This document shows, in pieces, positions 12,522-24,450 of a stretch of DNA of 64,000 bases. The stretch is from Symsagittifera roscoffensis. Taxonomy: Eukaryota > Xenacoelomorpha > Acoela > Convolutidae. The stretch spans positions 39,076,759 through 39,140,758 of the forward strand of contig NC_087063.1 of the NCBI RefSeq assembly GCF_963678635.1, read 5' to 3'. Within the stretch, counting starts at the first letter, position 1. Each line of letters begins with the position of its first letter. A program made the translations under genes and the position numbers. A model generated the notes under the pieces. It saw only the letters and a program-made list of their open reading frames with translations, was not told the origin of the DNA and did no database searches.

Positions 12522-13536
12522 CATTGTCAGATTTGGTTTGCGAAAAGTTTTTGTTTTTAAAGCAAACTAGTCGATATTTGAAAACTTAAAAGTATCTAAG
12601 TTATTTTGTAGACGGTATAGGTTCGCGAAAAAGTTGAGTTTTTTTTAGGAAGCTCTTCGAACTATGATAACTCGAACTATTTCCAGTTGTTTCATAGAAT
12701 GAATCGGTTCGCAAAAAATTTGAGCTTCTCAATCAAGCTATCCGAGCTATTAAATTTTGAAGTTTTTCCAGTTACTTCATAGACGGAATTGGCTTGCAAA
12801 AGTTTGAGCTTTTTACGCAAGCTACTGAGCAGTGAAAATTCGAACTTTTTCAAGTTATTTCATTGTCAGATTTGGTTTGCAAAAGTTTTTGTTTTTAAAG
12901 CAAACTAGTCGATATTTGAAAAATTAAAAGTATCTAAGTTATTTTGTAGACGGTATAGGTTCGCGAAGAAGTTGAGTTTTTTTGATGAAGCTCTTCGAAC
13001 TATGATAACTCGAATTATTTCCAGTTGTTTCATAGATTGAATCGGTTCGCAAAAAATTTGAGCTTCTCAATCAAGCTATCCGAGCTATTAAACTTTGAAG
13101 TTTTTCCAGTTACTTCATAGACGGAATTGGCTTGCAAAAGTTTGAGCTTTTTAAGCAAGCTACTGAGCAGTGAAAATTCGAACTTTTTCAAGTTATTTCA
13201 TTGTCAGATTTGGTTTGCAAAAAGTTTTTGTTTTTAAAGCAAACTAGTCGATATTTGAAAAATTAAAAGTATCTAAGTTATTTTGTAGACGGTATAGGTT
13301 CGCGAAAAAGTTGAGTTTTTCTAGGAAGATTTTTGAGCTATGATAACTCTAATTGTTTCCCAGTTGTTTCATAGGTTGAATAGGTTTGCAAAAATTTGAG
13401 CTTCTCAATCAAGCTATCCGAGCTATTAAACTTTGAGGTTTTTCAAGTTACTTCATAGACGGAATTGGCTTGCAAAAGTTTGAGCTTTTTAAGCAAGCTA
13501 CCTGACGATGGAAATTCGAACTTTTTTAAGTTATTT
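12522..13536 (+). repeat. 4-mer HOR (A-B-C-D), 338-bp period, three units
   Basis: Monomer A landmark CATTGTCAG starts at 12522, 12861 and 13199, and the CATAGTCAG variant at 13537, giving periods of 339, 338 and 338 bp. Monomer order: A (AGATTTGGTTTGC, then AAGCAAACTAGTCGATATTTG), B (GTAGACGGTATAGGTTCGCG), C (GAATCGGTTCGCAAAAA, then CTTCTCAATCAAGCTATCCG), D (GACGGAATTGGCTTGC). Units are very similar by eye. The fourth unit keeps A and B but continues with a different C-type monomer. Confidence 0.93.
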
Positions 13537-16500
13537 CATAGTCAGATTTGGTTTGCAAAACATTTTTGTTTCTAAAGCAAACTAGTCGATATTTGAAATT
13601 TTGAAAGTATCTAAAATATTTTGTAGACGGTATAGGTTCGCGAAAAAATTGAGTTTTCTGAAGAATGTTTTCGAGCTATGATAACTCGAATTATTTTCAG
13701 TTATTTCATAGATTGAATCGATTCGCCAAAAGTTTGATTCTCCTAAGCAAGCTACTCGAGCTAGGAAACTTTGAGATGTTTCAAGTTGTTTGATAGACAG
13801 AATTAATTTGGTAAATGTGAAGTTTTTTATGCAAGCTATTCGAGCTACAAAACTTTGAGAAATGTCAAGTTATTTGATCGACAGAATTCTAGTCAAAAAG
13901 CTTAGGTTTTTAAGAAAGCTGATCAAGCTTTACAAACTTGAACTTTTTCAAGTTAATTCATAGACTGAACCGACTCTCGAAAACAAAATTGTGTTTTTAT
14001 GAATCAGTTTTTCAAGCTTTGAATATTTGACTAATTCAAGTGATTTCGGATACTGATCGGTTCGCGAAAATTCTGATTTTTTTGAAGAAGCTTTTCGAGC
14101 TATGAAAAATCAAAACATTTCCAGATGTGTCATAGATGAATCGGTTCGCAAAAAGTTTGAGCTTCTCAAGCAAGCTATCCGAGCTATTAAACTTTGAAGT
14201 TTTTCCAGTTACTTCATAGACGGAATTGGCTTGCAAAAATTTGAGCTTTTTGAGCAAGCTACCTGAGCAATGGAAACTTGAACTAATTCAAGTTATTTTA
14301 TAGTCAGATTTGGTTTGCGAAAAGTTTTTGTTTCTAAAGCAAACTAGTCGTTATTTGAAAATTTAAAAGTATCAAGTTATTTTCGTAGACGGTATAGGTT
14401 CGCGAAAAAATTGAGTTTTCTGAAGAATCTTTTCGAGCTATGATAACTCGAATTGTTTTCAGTTATTTCATAGATTGAATCGATTCGCCAAAAGTTTGAG
14501 TCTCCTATGCAAGCTACTTGAGCTTGAAACTTTGAGATGTGTCAAGTTAATTGATAGACAGAATTAGTTTGGGAAATGTGAAGTTTTTTAAGCAAGCTAT
14601 TTGAGCTAAAGAACTTTAAGACATTTCAAGTTATTTTATAGACGTTATCGGTTCGCGAAAAAATTGAGTTTTCTGAAGAATCTTTTCGAGCTATGATAAC
14701 TCGAATTATTTTCAGTTATTTCATAGATTGAATCGATTCGCCAAAAGTTTGATTCTCCTATGCAAGCTACTCGAGCTAGGAAACTTTGAGATGTTTCAAG
14801 TTGTTTGATAGACAGAATTAATTTGGTAAATGTGAAGTTTTTTATCCAAGCTATTTGAGCTACAAAACTTTGAGATATTTCAACTTATTTGATCGACAGA
14901 ATTCTAGTCAAAAAGCTTAGGTTTTTACAAAAGCTGATCAAGCTTTAAAAACTTGAAAATTTTCAAGTTAATTTATATACTGAACCGACTTTCGAGCACA
15001 AAATTGTGTTTTTATGAACCAGTTTTTCAAGCTTTGAAATTTTGAGATAATTCAAGTGATTTCGGGTACTGAACGGTTCGCCAAAACTTTGATTTTTTTG
15101 AAGAAGCTTTTCGAGCTATGATAAATCGAAATATTTCCAGATGTGTCATAGAGTGAATCGGTTCGCAAAAGTTTGAGCTTCTCAAGCAAGCTATCCGAGC
15201 TATTGAACTTTGAGATTTTCGAAATTACTTCATAGACGGAATTGGCTTGCAAAAATTTGAGCTTTTTGAGCAAGCTACCTGAGCTGTGGAAACTCGAACT
15301 AATTCAAGTTATTTTATAGTCAGATTTGGTTTGCAAAAAGTTTTTGTTTCTAAAGCAAACTAGTCGGTATTTGAAAATTTAAAAGTATCTAAGTTATTTT
15401 GTAGACGGTATAGGTTCGCGAAAAAATTGAGTTTTCTGAAGAATCTTTTCGAGCTATGATAACTCGAATTGTTTTCAGTTATTTCATAGATTGAATCGAT
15501 TCGCCAAAAGTTTGAGTCTCCTATGCAAGCTACTTGAGCTTGAAACTTTGAGATGTGTCAAGTTAATTGATAGACAGAATTAGTTTGGGAAATGTGAAGT
15601 TTTTTAAGCAAGCTATTTGAGCTAAGGAACTTTAAGACATTTCAAGTTATTTTATAGGCGTTATCGGTTCGCAAAAATTTGAGTTTTCTATGCAAGCTAT
15701 TCGAGCTACAAAACCTTGAGATATTTCAAGTTATTTGATCGACAGAATTCTTGTCAAAAAGCTTAGGTTTTTAAGAAAGCTGATCCAGCTCTAAAAGCTT
15801 GAAATTTATCAAGTTAATTCATATACTGAACAGGCTTTCGAACACAAAATTGTGTTTTTATGAACCAGTTTTTCAAGCTTTGAAATTTTGAGATAATTCA
15901 AGTGATTTCGGATACTGATCGGTTCGCGAAAACTTTGATTTTTTTGAAGAAGCTTTTCGAGCTATGATAAATCAAAATATTTCCAGATGTGTCATAGAGT
16001 GAATCGGTTCGCAAAAGTTTGAGCTTCTCAAGCAAGCTATCCGAGCTATTGAACTTTGAGGTTTTCGAAGTTACTTCATAGACGGAATTGGCTTGCAAAA
16101 ATTTGAGATTTTTGAGCAAGCTACCTGAGCTGTGGAAACTCGAACTAATTCAAGTTATTTTATAGTCAGATTTGGTTTGCAAAAAATTTATGTTTCTAAA
16201 GCAAACTAGTCGGTATTTGAAAATTTAAAAGTATCTAAGTTATTTTATAGACGTTATCGGTTCGCAAACAAATTGAGTTTTCTGAAGAATCTTTTCGAGC
16301 TATGATAACTCGAATTATTTTCAGTTATTTCATAGATTGAATTGATTCGCCAAAAGTTTGAGTTTTCTATGCAAGCTATTCGAGCTACAAAACCTTGAGA
16401 TATTTCAAGTTATTTGATCGACAGAATTCTAGTCAAAAAGCTTAGGTTTTTAAGAAAGCTGATCAAGTTTTAAAAACTTGAAGTTTTCCAAGTTAATTCA

Positions 16501-17399
16501 TAGACTGAACCGACTTTCGAAAACAAAATTGTTTTTTTTTTCTGAACCAGTTTTTCAAGCTTTGAAATTTTTAGATAATTCAAGTGATTTCGGATACTGA
16601 TCGGTTCGCGAAAACTTTGATTTTTTTGAAAACATTTTTCGAGCTATGAAAAATCAAAATATTTCCAGATGTGTTATAGATTGAATCGGTTCGCAAAAAG
16701 TTTGAGCTTCTCAAGCAAGCTATCCGAGCTATTGAACTTTGAGGTTTTCCAAGTTACTTCATAGACGTAATTGGCTTGCAAAAATTTGAGCTTTTTGAGC
16801 AAGCTACCTGAGCAATGGAAACTCGAACTAATTCAAGTTATTTTATAGTCAGATTTGGTTTGCGAAAAGTTTTTGTTTCTAAAGCAAACTAGTCGTTATT
16901 TGAAAATTTAAAAGTATCAAGTTATTTTCGTAGACGGTATAGGTTCGCGAAAAAATTGAGTTTTCTGAAGAATCTTTTCGAGCTATGATAACTCGAATTA
17001 TTTTCAGTTATTTCATAGATTGAATCGATTCGCCAAAAGTTTGAGTCTCCTATGCAAGCTACTCGAGCTACAAAACTTTGAGATATTTAAAGTTAATTGA
17101 TCGACAGATTTCTAGTCAAAAAGCTTAGGTTTTTACGAAAGCTGATCAAGCTTTAAAAAATTGAAAATTTTCAAGTTAATTTATATACTGAACCGACTTT
17201 CGAATACAAAATTGTGTTTTTATGAACCAGTTTTTCAAGCTTTGAAATTTTGAGATAGTTCAAAGGATTTCGGATACTGATCGGTTCGCGAAAATTTTGA
17301 TTTTTTTGAAGAAGCTTTTCGAGCTGTGATAACTCGAATTGTTTTCAGTTATTTCATAGATTGAATCGATTCGCCAAAAGTTTGAGTCTCCTATGCAAG

Positions 17400-18460
17400 C
17401 TACTCGAGCTACGAAACTTTGAGATGTTTCAAGTTAATTGATAGACAGAATTAGTTTGGGAAATGTGAAGTTTTTTAAGCAAGCTATTTGAGCTAAGGAA
17501 CTTTAAGACATTTCAAGTTATTTTATAGACGTTATCGGTTCGCAAAAAATTGAGTTTTCTAAAGAATCTTTTCGAGCTATGATAACTCGAATTATTTTCA
17601 GTTATTTCATAGATTGAATCGATTCGCCAAAAGTTTGAGTTTTCTATGCAAGCTATTCGAGCTACAAAACCTTGAGATATTTCAAGTTATTTGATCGACA
17701 GAATTCTAGTCAAAAAGCTTAGGTTTTTAAGAAAGCTGATCAAGCTCTAAAAGCTTGAAATTTATCAAGTTAATTCATATACTGAACCGACTTTCGAACA
17801 CAAAACTGTGTTTTTATGAACCAGTTTTTCAAGCTTTGAAATTTTGAGATAATTCAAGTGATTTCGGATACTGATCGTTTCGCGAAAACTTTGATTTTTT
17901 TGAAAAAAATTTTCGAGCTGTGAAAAGTCAAAATATTTCCAGATGTTTCATAGATTGAATCGGTTCGCAAAAAGTTTGAGCTTCTCAAGCAAGCTATCCG
18001 AGCTAATGAACTTTGAGGTTTTCCAAGTTACTTCATAGACGGAATTGGCTTGCAAAAATTTGAGCTTTTTGAGCAAGCTACCTGAGCAATGGAAACTCGA
18101 ACTAATTCAAGTTATTTTATAGTCAGATTTGGTTTGCAAAAAGTTTTTGTTTCTAAAGCAAACTAGTCGGTATTTGAAAATTTAAAAGTATCTAAGTTAT
18201 TTTGTAGACGGCATAGGTTCGCGGAAAAATTGAGTTTTCTGAAGAATCTTTTCGAGCTATGGTAACTCGAATTGTTTTCAGTTATTTCATAGATTGAATC
18301 GATTCGCCAAAAGTTTGAGTCTCCTATGCAAGCTACTCGAGCTACGAAACTTTGAGATGTTTCAAGTTAATTGATATACAGAATTAGTTTGGGAAATGTG
18401 AAGTTTTTTAAGCAAGCTATTCGAGCTAAGGAATTTTAGGACATTTCAAGTTATTTTAAA
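17400..18460 (+). repeat. 2.1-kb segmental duplication, left copy
   Basis: The block around GAATTCTAGTC at 17701 matches the one around 19810, an offset of 2,109 bp (25 monomers). Shared rare features include AAAACTGTGTTTTTATGAACC (17801 and 19910), GATCGTTTCGCG (17873 and 19982) and TTGAAAAAAATTTTCGAGCTG. The partner runs roughly 19510-20568. Confidence 0.85.
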
Positions 18461-19490
18461 GACGTTGTCGGTTCGCAAAAATTTGAGTTTTCTATGCAAG
18501 CTATCCGAGCTATTGAACTTTGAGGTTTTCCAAGTTACTTCAGACGGAATTGGAATGCAAAATTTGAGCTTTTTGAGCAAGCTACCTGAGCAATGGAAAC
18601 TCGAACTATTTCAAGTTATTTCATAGTCAGATTTGGTTTGCGAAAAACTTTTGTTTCTAAAGCAAACTAGTCGATATTTGAAAATTTATAAGTATCTAAG
18701 TTATTTTGTAGACGGTAAAGGTTCGCGAAAAAATTGAGTTTTCTGAAGAATCTTTTCGAGCTATGATAACTCGAATTGTTTTCAGTTATTTCATAGATTG
18801 AATCGATTCGCCAAAAGTTTGAGTCTCCTATGCAAGCTACTCGAGCTACGAAACTTTGAGATGTTTCAAGTTAATTGATATACAGAATTAGTTTGGGAAA
18901 TATGAAGTTTTTTAAGCAAGCTATTCGAGCTAAGGAATTTTAGGACATTTCAAGTTATTTTAAAGACGTTGTCGGTTCGCAAAAATTTGAGTTTTCCATG
19001 CAAGCTATCCGAGCTATTGAACTTTGAGGTTTTCCAAGTTACTTCAGACGGAATTGGAATGCAAAATTTGAGCTTTTTGAGCAAGCTACCTGAGCAATGG
19101 AAACTCGAACTATTTCAAGTTATTTCATAGTCAGATTTGGTTTGCGAAAAACTTTTGTTTCTAAAGCAAACTAGTCGATATTTGAAAATTTATAAGTATC
19201 TAAGTTATTTTGTAGACGGTAAAGGTTCGCGAAAAAATTGAGTTTTCTGAAGAATCTTTTCGAGCTATGATAACTCGAATTATATCCAGTTGTTTCATAG
19301 ATTGAAACGATTCGCAAAAAGTTTGAGTCTCCTATGCAAGCTACTCGAATTACGAAACTTTGAGATGTTTTAAGTTAATTGATAGACAGATTTAGTTTGG
19401 GAAATGTGAAGTTTTTTAAGCAAGCTATTCGAGCTAAGGAATTTTAGGACATTTCAAGTTATTTTAAAGACGTTGTCGGTTCGCAAAAAT
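18461..19490 (+). repeat. 504-bp tandem duplication (6-mer)
   Basis: GACGTTGTCGGTTCGCAAAAA starts at 18461, 18965 and 19469, spaced 504 bp each time. The units 18461-18964 and 18965-19285 agree almost base for base, including a shared shortened segment ACTTCAGACGGAATTGGAATG that lacks the CATA seen elsewhere. After about 19285 the second unit takes on a variant (TATATCCAGTTGTTTC). The shared lesion shows the duplication is younger than that deletion. Confidence 0.9.
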
Positions 19491-19509
19491 TTGAGTTTTC
19501 TATGCAAGC

Positions 19510-20568
19510 TATTCGAGCTACGAAACTTTGAGATGTTTCAAGTTAATTGATAGACAGAATTAGTTTGGGAAATTTGAAGTTTTTTAAGCAAGCTATTTGA
19601 GCTAAGGAACTTTAAGACATTTCAAGTTATTTTATAGACGTTATCGGTTCGCAAAAAATCGAGTTTTCTAAAGAATCTTTTCGAGCTATGATAACTCGAA
19701 TTATTTTCAGTTATTTCATAGATTGAATTGATTCGCCAAAAGTTTGAGTTTTCTATGCAAGCTATTCGAGCTACAAAACCTTGAGATATTTCAAGTTATT
19801 TGATCGACAGAATTCTAGTCAAAAAGCTTAGGTTTTTAAGAAAGCTGATCAAGCTCTAAAAGCTTGAAATTTATCAAGTTAATTCATATGATGAACCGAC
19901 TTTCGAACACAAAACTGTGTTTTTATGAACCAGTTTTTCAAGGTTTGAAATTTTGAGATAATTCAAGTGATTTCGGATACTGATCGTTTCGCGAAAACTT
20001 TGATTTTTTTGAAAAAAATTTTCGAGCTGTGAAAAGTCAAAATATTTCCAGATGTGTCATAGATTGAATCGGTTCGCAAAAAGTTTGAGCTTCTCAAGCA
20101 AGCTATCCGAGCTAATGAACTTTGAGGTTTTCCAAGTTACTTCATAGACGGAATTGGCTTGCAAAAATTTGAGCTTTTTGAGCAAGCTACCTGAGCAATG
20201 GAAACTCGAACTAATTCAAGTTATTTTATAGTCAGATTTGGTTTGCAAAAAGTTTTTGTTTCTAAAGCAAACTAGTCGGTATTTGAAAATTTAAAAGTAT
20301 CTAAGTTATTTTGTAGACGGTATAGGTTCGCGGAAAAATTGAGTTTTCTGAAGAATCTTTTCGAGCTATGATAACTCGAATTGTTTTCAGTTATTTCATA
20401 GATTGAATCGATTCGCCAAAAGTTTGAGTCTCCTATGCAAGCTACTCGAGCTACGAAACTTTGAGATGTTTCAAGTTAATTGATATACAGAATTAGTTTG
20501 GGAAATGTGAAGTTTTTTAAGCAAGCTAAGGAACTAAGGAATTTTAGGACATTTCAAGTTATTTTAAA
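19510..20568 (+). repeat. 2.1-kb segmental duplication, right copy
   Basis: Collinear with 17400-18460 at an offset of 2,109 bp with few differences. The right end shows a local rearrangement, GCAAGCTAAGGAACTAAGGAA at 20521, where the usual GCAAGCTATTCGAGCTAAGG has been altered. The 504-bp duplication lies between the two copies. Confidence 0.85.
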
Positions 20569-20656
20569 GACGTTGTCGGTTCGCAAAAATTTGAGTTTTC
20601 TATGCAAGCTATTCGAGCTAGAAAACCTTGAGATATTTCAATTTATTTGATCGACA

Positions 20657-20700
20657 GAATTCTAGTCAAAAAGCTTGATGAGCCAGTTTTTCAAGCTTTG
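20657..20700 (+). repeat. Deletion junction between monomers
   Basis: After GAATTCTAGTCAAAAAGCTT at 20657 the sequence jumps directly to GATGAGCCAGTTTTTCAAG. In the collinear copies at 17701 and 19810 about 110 bp lie between these strings, including AGGTTTTTAAGAAAGC and the ACAAAA-TGTGTTTTTATG segment. The junction removes more than one monomer and puts the array out of register. Confidence 0.82.
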
Positions 20701-21152
20701 AAATTTTGAGATAATTCAAGTGGTTTCGGATACTGATCGGTTCGCGAAAACTTTGATTTTTTTGAAGAAGCTTTTCGAGCTATGAAAAATCAAAATATTT
20801 CCAGTTGTGTCATAGATTGGATTGGTTTGCAAAAAGTTTGAGCTTCTCAAGCAAGCTATCCGAGCTGTTAAACTTCGAGAATTTTCAAGTTATTTGACTG
20901 ACCGAATCAGTTTGGGAAATGTGAAGATTTTTAAGCAAGCTGTTTGAGCTGAGGAACTTCAAGAGATTTCAAGTTATTTTATTGGACGGTATCGGTTCGC
21001 GAAAAGTTCGTGTTTTTTTGCAAGCTATTCGAGCTTTGAAACTTTGAGTTGTTTCAGGTTTTTTGATCGACAGAACCAGTTTGGGAAATGTAAAACATTT
21101 TAGGCAAGCTATTTGAGCTAAGGAACCTTAAGACATTTCAAGTTTTTTATAG
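20691..21152 (+). repeat. Last left-family monomers before the family switch
   Basis: About five monomers still of the left type (TTCGCGAAAACTTTGATTTTT, GGGAAATGTGAAG, GGTTCGCGAAAAG). From about 21153 the monomer types change to the second family. No unrelated sequence separates the two. Confidence 0.75.
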
Positions 21153-24100
21153 ACTTTTTTAATCAAAGTTTCACAGCTCAAGTTGATTTACAGACCAAAT
21201 CGTTTCCGAAAAGATTCATTTTTTTTCGAGCTTTGAAATTTTGAATTATTTTAATTCACTTCCTAGACTGAAACGATTCGCCAAGTAATCAGTTTGTTTA
21301 GCAAGGATTTGATCTATGAAACTTTGAAGTGTTTCACTTCATTTTCTAGAACGATTAGTTTCACGATTACTTTGGTTTTTAAGCAAGATTTTTGAGCTTT
21401 GGTTTTTTGAAATACTTCAATTCTTATACTGCATCGGTTTAATGAAAAATTGAGTTTTTTCTGCAAGTTCTTCAAGCTCTAAAGTTTGAAATATTTCAAG
21501 TTTTCTAATAGATCGAATCGTTTTTTGAAAATTTTGAAATTTTCAGCAAACTAATTAGGTCATTTCCAGTCGTTTCATAAAGAAAACCGGTTTGCAAAAT
21601 ATTTTTAATTTTTAAATCAGCTACTTGAGTTTTGCAAAACTGAAAAATTTCTGTTTAGTTCTCAAACTTAATCGATTTGCAAAATTTCTTGTTTTTTAAG
21701 CAATTATAATTGAGCTATATACAAAGGAAAGAACCAGGTCTTACAAACTTGATTATTTTGCAAGAACTTTGAGCTATGAATCCTTGAAATCGTGAAAGTT
21801 GTTTTATAGACAAAATCGTTTCCTGAAAAATTTTAATTTTTTAAACAGGTTATAAAGCTTTAAAACTTGAAATATTGCAAGCAAGTAAATAAGTACACCG
21901 CATCAGGTTTTTTGAAAATTTAGAGTTTATCAAGCAAGCTATTTGAACTTTGAAAAACTGAAATATTTCTTTTCATTTCATAAATTAAATCAATTTGCGA
22001 AAATTTCAGTTTCTGAAGCAAACTAATTGAGCTATAAAAAGTTGAAGAGTTTCAAGCGTATAATAAGACTGAGTCTTTTCTTAAAAATTTCGAGTTTTTT
22101 AAAAGAACTTTGACCAATGAATCCTTGAATTAGTCCAAGTTGTTTCATAGACGAAGTCGTTTCCTGAAATCTTTTAATTTTTGAAGCAGGTGTTTGAGTT
22201 TTGGGAATTGAAGTATTGCAAGCAAGTGTATTAGTATACCGCATCAGTTTTTTTTTAATTTAGAGTTTTTAAGCGAGCCATTTGAGCCTTGAAAAATTGA
22301 AATAGATCGTTTTGGCTCATAAATTGAGTAAATTTGCAAAAATCTTAGTTTCTTAAGCAAACTAATTGAGCTACACAAATTTGAAAGTTTCAAGTGTATC
22401 AAAAGACTGAATCAATTCTTTAAAAAATGATTTTTTTGCAAGCAGTTTGAGCTTTTAATCTTTGGAACACTCCAATTGGTTTCATAGACAAAGTTGATTC
22501 CCTAAAAACTTTATTTTTTTTTTAAGTTAGCTATTCGAGCTTTGAGAATTTGCAACATTGCAAGTGTAATAGTTCACTGGGTCAGTTCTTTAGGGCTTTA
22601 AGTTTTTTGAAGCAACTTTTTGAGCCTCGAAAACTTGAAACTTTTCAATTCGTTTTATATACTGCATCGGTTCGCTGAAAGTTTGATTTTCTTTCTGCAA
22701 TCTATTCAAGCTAAGAAACTCTGAATGATTCCAACTGCTTAGAACGAAATCGGATCCCGAAAAATTTTACAATTTCAAACAAGCTGTTCGAGCTTCAAAC
22801 TTGAAAGATTTCGAATTTATTTATAGACTGATTCAAGTAGTCTTTCAAAGAAGCTACTTGATTAAAGAAACTTTCAACTAATTCAATTCTTTTCATAGAT
22901 TGAATCGGTTTGCAAAAAAATTGAGTTTTTCAAGCAAACTATTTGTCTTTAAAAATTTGAAGTTACTCAATTCATTTCATAGACTGAATCGGTTTGCGCA
23001 TAGACTGAATCGGTTAAAGCAAGTTATTTGAGCTTTAATGTTTTGAAGTTCAAAAACTCAATTCATAGATTGAAACAGTTTGCAAAAAAGTGAGGTTTTT
23101 AAACAAGCTATTTCAGCTGTGAAGATTTTCAGTTTTCCAAGTTGTTTCATAGACGAAGTCGTTTCCTGAAAATGTTTGATTTTTAAAGCAGGCTTTTGAG
23201 TTTTAAAAATTGAAGTATTGCAAGCAAGTGTATTAGTATACCGCATCATGTTTTTTTAATTTAGAGTTTTTTAAGCGAGCCATTTGAGCCTGAAAAAATT
23301 GAAATAGATCTTTTTGGCTCATAAATCTTTATGATTTGCAAAAACCTTAGTTTTTAAATATTTCATTTCACTTCCTAGACTAAAATGGTTCGCAATTAAT
23401 CAGTTTTTTAGGCAAGCTTTTTGTCTATGAAACTTTCAAGTATTTCACTTCACTTTCTTGACTGAATTGTTCCTCGATTTTTTGTTTATAGACTGAATCA
23501 ATTCTTCATCAAACTGAACTTTCCTAAGTAAGCTATTTGATATAAGAATCTTTGAAGTAATTCAATTCATTCCATAGACTGGATCAGATTAAGAAAAAAT
23601 CTAGTTTTGCCAGCAAGCTATTTGAGTTTTGATCTTTTGAAGTTTATCAATTCATTTCATGGACTGAATCGGTTTGAAAAAAAGTTAAGCAAGCTATTCC
23701 AGCTTTTAAAATTTGAATTATTTCAATTCACTTCTTAGACTCAAACGGTTCGCCAAACAATCAGTTTTTTAAGCAAGCTATTTGATCTATGAAACTTTTA
23801 AGTTCTTCACTTCATTTTCTTGATTGAATTAGTTCGCGAACACTCTGCGTTTCTCTAAGCAAGCTTTTCAAGCTTTGGAAATCTGAAATATTTCAATTCG
23901 TTTCATATACTGCATCGTTAAGCTAAAAGTTTTAGTTTTTTTGCAAGCTTTAAAAGCTGTGAATCCTTCCAAAAAATTTTATAGACAAAATCAGTTTCCG
24001 AATAGTTAAACTTTTAATTAAGTTATGCGAGTTTAAGTAACTCAAGTTTATATTTAGACATATTCAACTCTTAAACAGTCTGAATTTTTTTAAGCAAGCT

Positions 24101-24450
24101 AAATGATATAGAAAACTTTGAAGTATTTCAATTCAAATCATAGAATGGATCAGTCGGCGAGAAATATGAGTTTTTCAAGCAAGCTGCCTGAGCTTTGGAG
24201 TTTTGGAGATGATCAATTCATTTCATAGTTTGAATCGGTTTGTGAAAATTTGAGTTTTTCAAGCAAGCTATTTGAGTTTTGACGTTTTGAAGTTGATCAA
24301 TTCTTGTCATAGTTTGAATCAGACTGCAAAAAGGTTGAGTTTTTTGAGCTGTGTAGACTTTTAATTTTTCCAGATTGCTTCATAGCGAAATTGGCTCCCA
24401 GTTTTTTTTCTTGCAAGCGACTCAAGCTTTGAAAAATTGAGAAAAATTAA
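21153..24450 (+). repeat. Second-family satellite, diverged
   Basis: Monomers now carry GCCAAGTAATCAG followed by GCAAGCTATTTGATCTATG, TTTCATATACTGCATCGG, and CAAGTTGTTTCATAGACGAA. The string TGTTTCATAGACGAAGTCG occurs at 22141 and 23143, 1,002 bp (12 monomers) apart, giving a weak 12-mer duplication seen also as related minus-strand open frames at 22032 and 23058. A 21-bp duplication of CATAGACTGAATCGGTT lies at 22978-23016. No gene was seen. Confidence 0.8.

Larger units (their letters stand above)
13537..20690 (+). repeat. Long compound HORs carrying the A-B-C-D quartet
   Basis: The landmark GAATTCTAGTC (with single-base variants) occurs at 13884, 14899, 15745, 16424, 17107, 17701, 19810 and 20657. 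Spacings are 1015, 846, 679, 683, 594, 2109 and 847 bp, close to 12, 10, 8, 8, 7, 25 and 10 monomers of 84.6 bp. Each unit mixes C-D-A-B segments with monomers bearing GGGAAATGTGAAG and ACAAAATTGTGTTTTTATG. Minus-strand open frames of 73 codons recur at 14036, 15052 and 15898 with the same spacing and are a consequence of the repeat. Confidence 0.9.

Noticed and set aside
14036-16119. Three similar 73-codon minus-strand open frames
   Set aside because: Their spacing (1,016 and 846 bp) is that of the HOR landmarks, and they cover the same C-D monomer segment each time. No start context or family match supports coding.
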